NCBI RefSeq assembly: GCF_017912555.1
Contig: NZ_JAERSD010000021.1
Span: 1 to 64,000, forward strand
Reading direction: 5' to 3'
Source: Bacillus sp. REN3
GTDB taxonomy: Bacteria > Bacillota > Bacilli > Bacillales > Cytobacillaceae
DNA length: 64,000 bases
The translations under genes and the position numbers were made by a program. The notes beneath the pieces were generated by a model. The model saw only the letters and a list, made by a program, of their open reading frames with translations. It had not been told where the DNA came from and did no database searches. Position 1 is the stretch's first letter. Each line of letters begins with the position of its first letter. Below are positions 41,968 through 50,531 of this stretch, one piece after another.

Positions 41968-42544
41968 ACGCATTTTTCGATTTGCGGGCAAAGAGGTAAA
42001 TCAGGTAGCCGACAATGACGATGCCGCCTAATCCAGCTGTCAGGACCGCAAAGTTCTCTTCAATGAAAGGCATGGCCTTTTCGCCGAGGGCGATGATGAG
42101 CGCAGCTTCGAGGAAGAAGCGGGCACCGCGGCCGATGATGGACCAAATGATCAGCGTCGGGATCCGTATCCGGGCAATGCCGGAAAAAATCGTGAACACT
42201 TTATAGGGAATCGGTGTAAAGCCGGCGATTAGAATCGCCATGGCGCCGTATTTTGCAAAGTAATTCTCAACGGTGGCAATCCGTTCTTCCTTGATGAAAT
42301 AGCGAAGCACAGGCCGTCCGACCTTCCTGCCGATATACCATCCAAGCAAGGCGCCTAGCACGGAGCCGGCAGTCGTGATAAAAGCATACCAGAGTGCCCT
42401 GTCAGGATTGGCGATTCCCATTGGGATCATCAGTACATCCGGCGGGATCGGGAAGAAAGAAGATTCCATGAAGGAGACGATGAATAGCCCCCAGGAACCG
42501 AATTCAAGCAGCCATTCCTCAAGTACATGTATCATTTCACGCAT
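41966..42544 (-). CDS. DedA-family membrane protein
   Basis: 192 residues of the DedA/SNARE-associated (VTT domain) family. Bacillus members of this superfamily include the undecaprenyl-phosphate flippase UptA, and others support membrane homeostasis. The family motifs are FPIPPDVLMIPMG, GSVLGALLGWYIGRKVG, FAKYGAMAILIAGFTPIPYKVFTIFSGIARI and a final Gly-rich helix. The catalytic-like arginine and acidic residues sit in the re-entrant loops. Start ATG 42544, with AAAGGAG ten bases upstream. Confidence 0.9.
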   Translation of the reverse strand: MREMIHVLEEWLLEFGSWGLFIVSFMESSFFPIPPDVLMIPMGIANPDRALWYAFITTAGSVLGALLGWYIGRKVGRPVLRYFIKEERIATVENYFAKYGAMAILIAGFTPIPYKVFTIFSGIARIRIPTLIIWSIIGRGARFFLEAALIIALGEKAMPFIEENFAVLTAGLGGIVIVGYLIYLFARKSKNA

Positions 42545-42681
42545 CTAGCAGTTTCTCCTTTGATAGTTGGTATAGTTAGAAGTATATCATTTTACAAACA
42601 GGATGAGCCAATGATATTCCTATCTGCTCTCTACGTGTTATCCTGTCAATACAATGAATTTTTATGAAAAGGATGTCATCT

Positions 42682-43539
42682 ATGGATTATGCAATCTTTT
42701 TTCTGCTTGGAATCCTGATCAGTGTCTTATCAGGATTCTTTGGAGTCGGCGGCGGCTTTATCCTGACACCGATCCTGCTGCTGATAGGATTTTCTCCGCT
42801 CGAGGCCATTACGACGAGTCTGTTTTTTACAGTCGGCACATCGCTTTCAGGAATCGTTGCCCATATCCGGTTGAAGAATATCCTTTGGAAAGAGGGGCTG
42901 ATCATGGGCGCGAGCGGCATCGCAGCCACACAAATCGCGAGGCCCATGGTCTATTACCTGGAGGAGCGGGGCTGGGATGAAATCATCATTCCCTCCCTTT
43001 ATATCGTGTTTTTGGCGTATTTCGCTTTTAAAATGATCCGTCAGGTCAAAAAGGAAGCAGAACCAGCAGTCGCTGGCTCGTTTTCGGTGCCTAAACTGCT
43101 TGCCGTCGGCTTTATCGGCGGTTTCGCTTCAGCATCCCTTGGAGTCGGCGGCGGTTTCATCATCGTCCCGTTGATCATCACGATCCTTGGCTTCAATCCG
43201 AAGAAGGCGGTCGGAACCAGCTTGTTCGCGGTCTTGATGATTGTCAGCGTCGGTTTTGTTTCCTACGCAATCGAAACACAAATCGATTATTTCATCGGTC
43301 TGATGCTCATTGCCGGTGGATTGATCGGTTCCCAGTTCGGCGCGCGGCTGACGAATTTTTTTGAAAACAGGGAAATGAACGCGATGCTTGGCCTGCTATA
43401 CCTCGCAACACTCGCAGGTGCCGTCCTCAAACTGTTCAGCCTGAATACAGCCGGCCTCATCATCATGGCCCTGTTCATTCTCTATTTCCTTCAGCGCTCT
43501 TTCGTAAAAATAACAAAAGAAAAGCTCGGGGGCAATTAA
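42682..43539 (+). CDS. TauE/SafE (TSUP) family sulfite exporter-like permease
   Basis: 285-residue membrane protein with eight or so helices arranged as two internal repeats. Each begins with the same glycine-rich motif, LSGFFGVGGGFILTPILLLIGF and ASLGVGGGFIIVPLIITILGF, followed by A-x-x-TSLFFT/GTSLFAV. TSUP proteins move sulfite, sulfoacetate or related anions; the substrate is not evident. Three in-frame ATGs exist; 42682 is correctly spaced behind AAAAGGA. Confidence 0.9.
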   Translation: MDYAIFFLLGILISVLSGFFGVGGGFILTPILLLIGFSPLEAITTSLFFTVGTSLSGIVAHIRLKNILWKEGLIMGASGIAATQIARPMVYYLEERGWDEIIIPSLYIVFLAYFAFKMIRQVKKEAEPAVAGSFSVPKLLAVGFIGGFASASLGVGGGFIIVPLIITILGFNPKKAVGTSLFAVLMIVSVGFVSYAIETQIDYFIGLMLIAGGLIGSQFGARLTNFFENREMNAMLGLLYLATLAGAVLKLFSLNTAGLIIMALFILYFLQRSFVKITKEKLGGN

Positions 43540-43568
43540 GAAAGGCTGGATCCATCCAGTCTTTTTTT
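43540..43568 (+). terminator. Terminator after the TauE/SafE gene
   Basis: AAAGGCTGGATCCATCCAGT with CTTT forms a stem with one mismatch at the arms, followed by TTTTTTT. Confidence 0.85.
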
Positions 43569-43732
43569 GCAGGAGGTCAATTCCATCGGTCACTCCAATG
43601 CCTACGTATCCTGTCAGCAGGCAAAGTCAAAGCCGGGAAAACCGGCGCGGCAAGCTCGAAAAACCTTTCTTGTATCGGTCACTGACATAGCAGCTGTGAA
43701 TTAGGGCGAAGTCTTTCTTTGAGGTTATCCCT

Positions 43733-44896
43733 TTACGAAAACATATACGTTTTATGGTGGTAGCGAATCCCGAAAATAAGGCCCATCGCCAGCATATTGC
43801 CCATGAGCGAGCTGCCGCCGTAGCTGATGAACGGCAGAGGGATGCCTGTGATCGGCAATAGCTGGATCGTCATCCCGATATTCTGGAAGACGTGGAAGGT
43901 GATCATGCTGATGACACCGGCGCTTATGTATGTATTATAAGGATCTTTTGTATCGAGCGCTGTTTTTGCCAGATGGTAGATCAGCAGGAAAAACAGGCTG
44001 ATGACAATACTTCCGCCGACGAATCCGTACTCCTCGCCTATGACACTGAAAATGAAATCGGTATGGCTTTCGGGGATGTAGACCTCCCGCTCGCTGAAGC
44101 CTTTTCCGGTGATCGTTCCTGAACCAATCGCCATCAGGGACTTCATTAAATGGTAGCCATACTCGCTCTGATAGCTTTCCGGGTCGAGCCAGGCATAAAT
44201 CCGCCCGAACTGATAGGTTTTCACTTTCAAATAAATCTTGAGGATTTCAGGCTTCCAGATGACGAGATAAAGAATGCCTGCTCCAAGAGCCGCCCCGCTT
44301 CCGTACAGCGGCAAAATGATTTTCCAGCTGATGCCCGAAACAAGGATCAAACCGGTGAAGATGGCAAGGATGACAAGAGCTGTCCCAAGATCCGGCTGGA
44401 GCATAATCAGGGCAAGCGGAAGCCCGGTGATCGCGGAAAGTTTGAGAAACAGGAGAAGGTCTGAGCGGATCGTTTTCATGCTATATTTTTCATGATGCAA
44501 AAAAATCACCTTGCTGAGGGCAAGGATCAGGAAGACCTTCATGAATTCTGATGGCTGGATGGAGCCGACTGGTTCGATGAAAAACCAGCTTTTCGCGCCA
44601 TTGCGCTCTTCTGCGATGCTCGATGGCGCAAAATGGAGGAAGAAGAGCAAGAATACCCCAAAGCCGTATAGATACCATGAAAGCCTCCGATATTGTTCAC
44701 TGTCGAACATCATCACGACAGCAATGATACCCGAGCCGAAAACATACCAGAAAATTTGCTTTATCAAGAAATTCCCGCCATATTGATCTGTCTGCTGGGC
44801 GCTGTAGATCGCCGCGCAACTGACAATAAACAGCAGTAGGAGGATGAATGCGAGCGTCCAGTCGAACCGCTCAGGCTTTTTTGTTACTTTATCCAT
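43733..44896 (-). CDS. RodA/FtsW/SpoVE-family peptidoglycan polymerase (RodA-like)
   Basis: 387-residue polytopic SEDS protein with ten predicted helices; these are glycosyltransferases polymerising lipid II with class B PBPs. Signatures: IQPSEFMKVFLILALSK, LIMLQPDLGTALVI, the catalytic-loop region PESHTDFIFSVIGEEYGFVGG, and the C-terminal FISYGGSSLMGNMLAMGLI. Length and the TFAYP-poor loop fit RodA or its YwcF-like paralogue better than the division FtsW. Single gene on the minus strand, start ATG behind AAGGTG. Confidence 0.9.
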   Translation of the reverse strand: MDKVTKKPERFDWTLAFILLLLFIVSCAAIYSAQQTDQYGGNFLIKQIFWYVFGSGIIAVVMMFDSEQYRRLSWYLYGFGVFLLFFLHFAPSSIAEERNGAKSWFFIEPVGSIQPSEFMKVFLILALSKVIFLHHEKYSMKTIRSDLLLFLKLSAITGLPLALIMLQPDLGTALVILAIFTGLILVSGISWKIILPLYGSGAALGAGILYLVIWKPEILKIYLKVKTYQFGRIYAWLDPESYQSEYGYHLMKSLMAIGSGTITGKGFSEREVYIPESHTDFIFSVIGEEYGFVGGSIVISLFFLLIYHLAKTALDTKDPYNTYISAGVISMITFHVFQNIGMTIQLLPITGIPLPFISYGGSSLMGNMLAMGLIFGIRYHHKTYMFS

Positions 44897-45164
44897 TTAA
44901 AACACACCTTGCTTATTTCATGCTATCGACTAACATTTCCCCGGACGATTAGAAATATGATCTTATGATAAATAGACGAACTATGAACAATAAAGTTCCA
45001 ATTTAAATTACGAAATCCTAAGGGCTGCTGACGGAAGCAGAAAAAAGATATTTTTCTATTTTTTTGATAGAATAGAAAGAGTATGTTCTGTAAGGAAGTG
45101 GAAACATTGGAAGCGCGGTTTCCTTTCCTGTCTCATCCAAGAAATTGTCCGGGAGGTTTTGCCT

Positions 45165-45941
45165 TTGAAAAAGACCCATCCATATTATCGGGATTCGATT
45201 TATGTCCATCTGAATGACCGCGATCAATATGTCGTTTCGTCGGGAATAGAATTTTTTGAATTTGCAAGCTCAATTGGAGATTCACTTAACAACCTATTGC
45301 TGCTCGAGCATAAATATGATGATGGCGATTTCAACAGGCACACCTTATTCGACTATGTTCCGGAAGACAGGATCCACAAGCTTTCTGCTGAAAATGTAAG
45401 TGCCTATGGTGATTTTTGCTGGATCGATTTCGAGGAAGTGGAGGCATTGAATGTCCTGACGGGGCAGGAAATTGCCGAACTCCTTTATCTCGGCCATATC
45501 AAGCATCATCTTAAGCTGCCATTCTATAATCATCTGGGCAACCGGTTTGCCTACCTGGCCAGGGAGGATGGCTGGCTGAATAAAATTTATTACCGGAATT
45601 TCAACGATTTTTTCCGGATGCTTGGCAATGTCCTTGCCGGTAAAATGGGAGAACTGAAGCCAGAGAAAACTTTGCTCGGCATCAAGAAAAAGAAGCTGTA
45701 TCCTGCTGTCAGCAAGGAAATTCTAAAGGCATTGATGCCCGCCTTGAAGGAAGGAGCGGTGTTTTCGCTGAGGAAAGTCCAGCAAAACCGCAACCGGCTC
45801 GAAATCCCAATCTGGATCATCGGTGATTTTACCGATATGGATGATATGCATGATGAATTCAAAGTAGCCAGCAAAGGCGAGCCCCATGGCAAATTGGTAT
45901 ATGATAAAAAGCTGAAAGAATGGAGCCTGCTGTCGCAGTGA
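45165..45941 (+). CDS. Conserved hypothetical protein
   Basis: Soluble, 258 residues, with no signal peptide or membrane segment. I do not recognise a domain. The first half is rich in aromatic and acidic residues (VSSGIEFFEFASSIGDSLNN, YGDFCWIDFEEVEALNVL). The centre reads FFRMLGNVLAGKMGELKP, and the C-terminal part IPIWIIGDFTDMDDMHDEF resembles a beta-rich fold. TTG 45165 is eight bases after GGGAGG; a TTG at 45159 is too close. It precedes the cobalamin riboswitch but is probably a separate transcript. Confidence 0.7.
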   Translation: MKKTHPYYRDSIYVHLNDRDQYVVSSGIEFFEFASSIGDSLNNLLLLEHKYDDGDFNRHTLFDYVPEDRIHKLSAENVSAYGDFCWIDFEEVEALNVLTGQEIAELLYLGHIKHHLKLPFYNHLGNRFAYLAREDGWLNKIYYRNFNDFFRMLGNVLAGKMGELKPEKTLLGIKKKKLYPAVSKEILKALMPALKEGAVFSLRKVQQNRNRLEIPIWIIGDFTDMDDMHDEFKVASKGEPHGKLVYDKKLKEWSLLSQ

Positions 45942-46029
45942 ATTCAGCCGATTGCTGCTGAAATATATGATTTGAACAGGAAATTTTGAAGCATTTTTCG
46001 TCTCTTCGTGTATAATTGGATTAGCGGAA

Positions 46030-46205
46030 ATTACATATGGAAATGAACCGGGTGTCTTTTCGAAGACTTAAAAGGGAAGTTGGTGGAAGTCCAACGCGGT
46101 CCCGCCACTGTAAATGGGAACATGCAGCACAATGCCACTGTCGGAAGTACGGGAAGGCGCTGCATGCGATTACCCATGAGCCAGGAGACCTGCCTGTTCA
46201 TTGCA
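46030..46205 (+). ncRNA. Adenosylcobalamin riboswitch
   Basis: The conserved cobalamin-aptamer blocks are in order: GGGTGTC (from 46050), TTAAAAGGGAAGTTGGTGGA, GTCCAACGCGGTCCCGCCAC TGTA, CACTGTCGGAAGTACGGGAA, and the B12 box AGCCAGGAGACCTGCC at 46179-46194. It ends just before a terminator and the btu operon, so cobalamin binding should end transcription early. Confidence 0.96.
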
Positions 46206-46278
46206 CCAGAAAGCCTACGAGGATAGGAAGGTGCCGATAGGCTCTATATCTTTTGGCTATTGAAAAGATTCGCTTACT

Positions 46279-46313
46279 CGGACATCTCCTCTTCTGACGG
46301 AGATGTTTTTTTA
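46279..46313 (+). terminator. Riboswitch-controlled terminator of the btu operon
   Basis: ACATCTCC (46282-46289) pairs with GGAGATGT (46299-46306), followed by TTTTTTA. Placed 75 bases after the B12 box as expression platform. Confidence 0.85.
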
Positions 46314-46490
46314 TGAGGAAGGCTAAGTTAAAGGCCTGAGTTATTTGAATCCTGTTGGTTGGAGCGCAAAGGGCTAAGCGCTGAAGCTGGACCGGCTCCC
46401 TGCCACGTCCGCGGAAAGCTTTGTGCCAGGACCGGGAAATCACCAGTCACATTTTTTACATTGCCATCCGGCAAAATGGAGGAGAAACAA

Positions 46491-47456
46491 TTGAAGAAGC
46501 TGAATGTATTACTGTTAATCATGATGGCCGTCGCGCTTGTGCTTGCCGGCTGCAAAGGTGCGCAGTCCGGGAAAGAGGAAGACGCAGGAGGCGGCAAAGC
46601 GTCTTTGGAAGAAAAGGCCGGCTTCCCGGTAAAAGTCAAAGATGCACTGGATAAGGAAGTTGCCATCGAGGAAAAACCCGGAAGAATCATTTCGCTCATC
46701 CCGAGCAATACAGAAATCGTCTATGCCTTGGATCATGGGGAAGCGATCACTGGAGTGACCGATTTCGATAATTACCCGGAGGAAGCGGCGAAGAAAGAGA
46801 AAATTGGCGGCATGGAGATCAATATCGAGAAGATGATTTCCCTGAAACCGGATCTTGTACTTGCCCACGAATCGACAGCAGATAGCGTGAAGGCTGGTTT
46901 GCAGCAGCTCGAGGACGCCGGCATCGATGTCGTGGTCGTCAATGATGCCCAGTCCTTCGATGAAGTGTACGAATCAATCAGGATGATTGGGAGTTCGATT
47001 GGCGAACCGGAAAAAGCAGACAAGCTGATTGAGGACATGAAAAACCAATTCGCTGACTTGAAAAAACAGGCGGAAGCTGTGAAGGAGCAAAAGACAGTAT
47101 TCGTGGAAGTAGCGCCAGAGCCGGAAATTTACACAGCAGGGAAACATACGTTCATCGATGACATGCTGTCGTTGATTGGCGCCAGGAATGCTGCATCTGA
47201 TATGGAAGGCTGGGCGAAAGTCGACCAGGAGGCAATGGTCGAGCGCGATCCAGACGTCATTATCACAACCTATGGTTACTATACGGAAAAACCGACCGAG
47301 CAGGTGCTAAGCCGCAAAGGCTGGAATCAAGTGAAAGCAGTCAAGGACAAGCAGGTTCACGATGTCCACTCCGATCTCGTTACCCGCTCCGGCCCAAGGC
47401 TTGCAGAAGGAGCAGAGGAGCTTGCAAAAGCCATATACCCGGACATTTTTAAATAA
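46491..47456 (+). CDS. btuF: Corrinoid ABC transporter substrate-binding lipoprotein
   Basis: 321-residue lipoprotein that captures vitamin B12 or cobinamide outside the membrane. It has a lipoprotein signal (KKLNVLLLIMMAVALVLAGC) with the lipobox LAGC, then an Asp/Glu-rich linker and a type III periplasmic-binding fold: GRIISLIPSNTEIVYALD, GVTDFDNYPEEA, DLVLAHESTADSV, then a long bridging helix and VFVEVAPEPEIYTAGKHTFIDDMLSLIGARN. The open frame starts at 46359, but TTG 46491 behind GGAGGAG gives the correct signal peptide. Under control of the cobalamin riboswitch, which favours BtuF over a siderophore binder. Confidence 0.92.
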   Translation: MKKLNVLLLIMMAVALVLAGCKGAQSGKEEDAGGGKASLEEKAGFPVKVKDALDKEVAIEEKPGRIISLIPSNTEIVYALDHGEAITGVTDFDNYPEEAAKKEKIGGMEINIEKMISLKPDLVLAHESTADSVKAGLQQLEDAGIDVVVVNDAQSFDEVYESIRMIGSSIGEPEKADKLIEDMKNQFADLKKQAEAVKEQKTVFVEVAPEPEIYTAGKHTFIDDMLSLIGARNAASDMEGWAKVDQEAMVERDPDVIITTYGYYTEKPTEQVLSRKGWNQVKAVKDKQVHDVHSDLVTRSGPRLAEGAEELAKAIYPDIFK

Positions 47457-48480
47457 GAAGAGTGTTGCCTATATCGCTGCCTCATCCTTCCTGGTGACAG
47501 CCATGCTGCTCGGGATTTCTATTGGGACGGTCTCCATTCCGGTGCCTGCTATCATCAGGATCATTGGCGCTGGAATATTCGGCATGCAGGGCGAGGGGAT
47601 CGATCCGATGCAGACAAGCATCGTGATGGAAATCAGGCTGCCGCGCGTTATTCTCGCAGGGCTGGTCGGCGCATCTCTAGCGGTTGCGGGCGCCGCATTC
47701 CAGGGGCTTTTGAGGAACCCGCTTGCAGATCCTTATACTTTGGGAGTGTCTTCGGGAGCTTCGATTGGCGCGGTCATCACCTTATTCTTCGGCATCTCCC
47801 TGCCTGTCGTCCAATCCTTTACTTTGCCGGTGCTGAGCATCTTGTTCGCCTTCGCGACCGTCCTGTTCGTGCTGTTTTTCGCACGGCGGGTCGACAGGCT
47901 GATGAGGGTCGAAACGATTATCCTTACCGGCATCATATTAAGTTCTTTCTTGGGGGCCTTCATCTCCTTGATGATTGCGCTCTCAGGAGAGGAATTAAGG
48001 CAGATCATCGGCTGGCTGCTTGGCAGTGTGTCAATGAGAGGCTGGGAATATATAAAAATCATTTTACCATTTTTAATCATAGGATCCATCATCTTATTCG
48101 CGAATACAAGGGAATTGAATGCGATGTCCTTCGGAGAAGAGCGGGCCCAGCATTTAGGTGTCAATGTCGAAAAACGGAAGCTGATGATCCTGCTTTCCGG
48201 ATCGCTGTTGACCGGGTCAGCAGTAGCGGTTTCGGGGACAATTGGTTTTGTAGGGCTAGTCATTCCCCATTTGGCCAGGATATTGTGGGGCCCAGACCAT
48301 AAGCATTTGCTTCCGCTGTCCGTGCTGGTCGGGAGCGGTTTCCTGATCCTCGCTGATCTTGTCTCGAGGACGATCATCGCTCCGTCCGAGCTGCCGATTG
48401 GGGTCATTACCGCCTTGATTGGCGCGCCGGTATTCGCGCTGATTTTGATGAGAAATCGCAGGGAAAGAAGTGCTGGCTGA
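47422..48480 (+). CDS. btuC: Corrinoid ABC transporter permease
   Basis: FecCD-family permease of about 352 residues with ten membrane helices. Visible motifs are IRLPRVILAGLVGASLAVAGAAFQ, NPLADPYTLGVSSGASIGAV, the coupling region GEERAQHLGVNVEKRK and GTIGFVGLVIPHLARILWGPDH. No ATG fits. TTG 47422 behind AAGGAG, within the btuF 3' end, is the most likely start and gives a 35-base overlap; a TTG at 47401 is an alternative. The downstream ATPase overlaps by one base. Confidence 0.92.
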   Translation: MQKPYTRTFLNKKSVAYIAASSFLVTAMLLGISIGTVSIPVPAIIRIIGAGIFGMQGEGIDPMQTSIVMEIRLPRVILAGLVGASLAVAGAAFQGLLRNPLADPYTLGVSSGASIGAVITLFFGISLPVVQSFTLPVLSILFAFATVLFVLFFARRVDRLMRVETIILTGIILSSFLGAFISLMIALSGEELRQIIGWLLGSVSMRGWEYIKIILPFLIIGSIILFANTRELNAMSFGEERAQHLGVNVEKRKLMILLSGSLLTGSAVAVSGTIGFVGLVIPHLARILWGPDHKHLLPLSVLVGSGFLILADLVSRTIIAPSELPIGVITALIGAPVFALILMRNRRERSAG

Positions 48481-49937
48481 TGATAAGAGTTGATGAACTG
48501 ACGGGCGGCTATCTGGGAGCAGAGGTGTTGAAGGGCCTTTCTTTTGAAGTGGAAAAAGGGGAGCTTTTCGGCGTCCTGGGTCCGAATGGAAGCGGAAAGA
48601 CGACGCTGTTGAAAATGATCAGCGGTGCATTGAATGCCCATTCTGGATTGATCGAACTTGACGGTCGCCCGCTAGAGGATTACACACCAAAGGAACTTGC
48701 CAGGCTGATGGCCGTCCTCCCCCAGCATTCAGATCAGGCCTTTCCCTATTCCGTTAAAGAAACGGTGGAGCTTGGCCGCTACGCCCACCAGAAGGGCTGG
48801 TTCAACAGCTGGCGCGCAGAGGATGAACGAATCGTCCATGAAGTGATGGAGCAGACAGGTATCCTCCATCTTCAGGAAAAATCGATCGTCGAGCTTTCCG
48901 GCGGGGAAAAGCAGAGGGTGTTCCTTGCCCAGGCGCTGGCACAGCAGCCAAAGATCCTCCTGCTTGATGAACCGACGAACCACCTCGATCTGTCGTTCCA
49001 GAAGGAACTGCTCGATTTGCTGAAAAAATGGACGGCTGCCCAGGGGCTGACCGTTGTTTCGATTTTCCATGACTTGAACCTGGCGTCGTTATACTGTGAC
49101 AGGCTTCTGCTCATGGAAAATGGGGAAATTCTGATTGTGGATACGCCAGCTGAAGTTTTAAAAGAGGAACGGATCAAAAATGTATACCAAACCGAGATCA
49201 AGAACCATCCGCATCCCGAGGTTGCCAAGCCGCAGCTGCTGTTGATTCCTGAAGGGAAAAATACGTCCGTAAAGGAAATGAAAATAGGCCCTGGAGTCCT
49301 GGATATCCTGGATGACCGGATCGTGATCCAGTCGCCGATTCCGCTGAGGACGATGTCATCAGGCATTACCGGTGCCGGAATTGGCTGGCACCGGGCCTTT
49401 GTCAATCGGATGGTGCCAGCCGATTATGATTGCAGCGACCATAAGGCGGAGATGGCGGAATACCTGGTACAGCTTGGCTTTCTGCCTAGTGAAACGGTTG
49501 GGATGATGACCGCTGTCCACCCTGAAACTGCGGCTTTCGAGCTGTTCGAGGAAGATGGTCTGTCGATTTTCATCGTTGTCTCGGCAGGAACGGCCCACCG
49601 GAATCTTCCGAGGAACATCAATACGTGGCTGTTCATTAATGGCAGGATTTCAGAGGAAGCCTTCATCCAGAGCGCCATGACAGCATCCGAATCGAAAATC
49701 AATGTACTGGAGGATTTGGATAGTGAAGATGGCTGGCTCGATGCAGGGAAGCAAGACAAAATCCAATCACCAGGGGTTTCAACGGACAGCCTTTGCATCG
49801 CGGCAACCCAGCAAGGCGAGTACATCCCGTATGCCGGAACGGCAGCGCCGCTAGGCAGGTTGATCAGTGAGGGCATTTACTCCTGTACGAAGGATGCGAT
49901 CATCAAATACCGAAGGGCTTACCAATCCACTATATGA
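48480..49937 (+). CDS. Fusion of corrinoid transporter ATPase (BtuD) with adenosylcobinamide amidohydrolase (CbiZ)
   Basis: 485 residues, almost twice a normal ATPase. Residues 1 to about 255 form a FecE/BtuD-type ABC ATPase: Walker A GPNGSGKTT, signature ELSGGEKQRVFLAQAL, Walker B ILLLDEPTNHLD and His switch SIFHDLNLASLYCDRLLL. Residues about 265-485 match CbiZ (SGITGAGIGWHRAFVNRMVP, HRNLPRNINTWLFINGRISE, STDSLCIAATQQGEYIPYAG). CbiZ cleaves the nucleotide loop side chain of imported pseudo-corrinoids or adenosylcobinamide so they can be rebuilt. The start overlaps the btuC stop (TGATG). Uptake and remodelling are thus joined in one polypeptide under a B12 riboswitch. Confidence 0.92.
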   Translation: MIRVDELTGGYLGAEVLKGLSFEVEKGELFGVLGPNGSGKTTLLKMISGALNAHSGLIELDGRPLEDYTPKELARLMAVLPQHSDQAFPYSVKETVELGRYAHQKGWFNSWRAEDERIVHEVMEQTGILHLQEKSIVELSGGEKQRVFLAQALAQQPKILLLDEPTNHLDLSFQKELLDLLKKWTAAQGLTVVSIFHDLNLASLYCDRLLLMENGEILIVDTPAEVLKEERIKNVYQTEIKNHPHPEVAKPQLLLIPEGKNTSVKEMKIGPGVLDILDDRIVIQSPIPLRTMSSGITGAGIGWHRAFVNRMVPADYDCSDHKAEMAEYLVQLGFLPSETVGMMTAVHPETAAFELFEEDGLSIFIVVSAGTAHRNLPRNINTWLFINGRISEEAFIQSAMTASESKINVLEDLDSEDGWLDAGKQDKIQSPGVSTDSLCIAATQQGEYIPYAGTAAPLGRLISEGIYSCTKDAIIKYRRAYQSTI

Positions 49938-49982
49938 AGGGGTTTTCCGCTGAACACCGAAATGTACTAAAGAGGTGATTGA

Positions 49983-50366
49983 ATGGAAATGAAAATGGGC
50001 TATGTCATTCTGTATGTATCCGACCTGGAAAAAACAAAGCATTTTTACGGGGAACTATTAGGTTTGAAGCTCCGGAATGAATTCGGCACCTATATCGAAT
50101 ATGATACCGGGCATACCATCCTTTCCATGAATACAAGAGCAAGCGGAAGGGAAATCACGAAGCTGCCGATACCGGATGGACCAAGGACGGAACAAACCTT
50201 TGAGCTTGGATTCGTCACTGAGGATGTCAAAGGAAAGGTTGAAGAACTAAGGGAAGCCGGAGTCCCGATCTTGCTAGAGCCGAATGAGAAGCCCTGGGGG
50301 CAGGTTGTTGCCTATGCGGCGGACCCGGATGGGCATTATATTGAGATCTGCACGCCAATTGGCTAA
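49983..50366 (+). CDS. VOC-family (glyoxalase/bleomycin resistance-like) protein
   Basis: 127 residues forming two beta-alpha-beta-beta-beta units. MGYVILYVSDLEKTKHFYGELLGLKL starts the first; the second begins FELGFVTEDVKGKVEELREAGV and ends with the metal-ligand type AADPDGHYIEICTP. A first-strand His is replaced (GYVILYV), so metal binding may be incomplete. The function could be a glyoxalase, dioxygenase or drug-binding protein. It lies 45 bases after the btu operon with its own ribosome site and terminator. Confidence 0.88.
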   Translation: MEMKMGYVILYVSDLEKTKHFYGELLGLKLRNEFGTYIEYDTGHTILSMNTRASGREITKLPIPDGPRTEQTFELGFVTEDVKGKVEELREAGVPILLEPNEKPWGQVVAYAADPDGHYIEICTPIG

Positions 50367-50388
50367 AAAAGAGTCTTTTGGCTAAGAC

Positions 50389-50421
50389 AACAAAAGCTCA
50401 GAGTCCATCTGAGCTTTTTGT
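50389..50421 (+). terminator. Terminator after the VOC gene
   Basis: AAAGCTCAGA and TCTGAGCTTT form a ten-base stem around GTCCA, with TTG following. Confidence 0.85.
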
Positions 50422-50482
50422 ATATTAAGGAAGCCGCCAGATTCCCAGCAGGACGATATTGTTCCACGTTTCATGAGTTCAC

Positions 50483-50512
50483 TAAATAAAAGAACCGGGT
50501 AGAATCACCCGG
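50483..50512 (-). terminator. Terminator of the cation symporter gene
   Basis: On the minus strand ACCGGGT and ACCCGGT pair around GATTCT, followed by TCTTTTATTT. It lies 20 bases past the stop. Confidence 0.8.
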
Positions 50513-50531
50513 TCAGCACCAATATGAAAAA

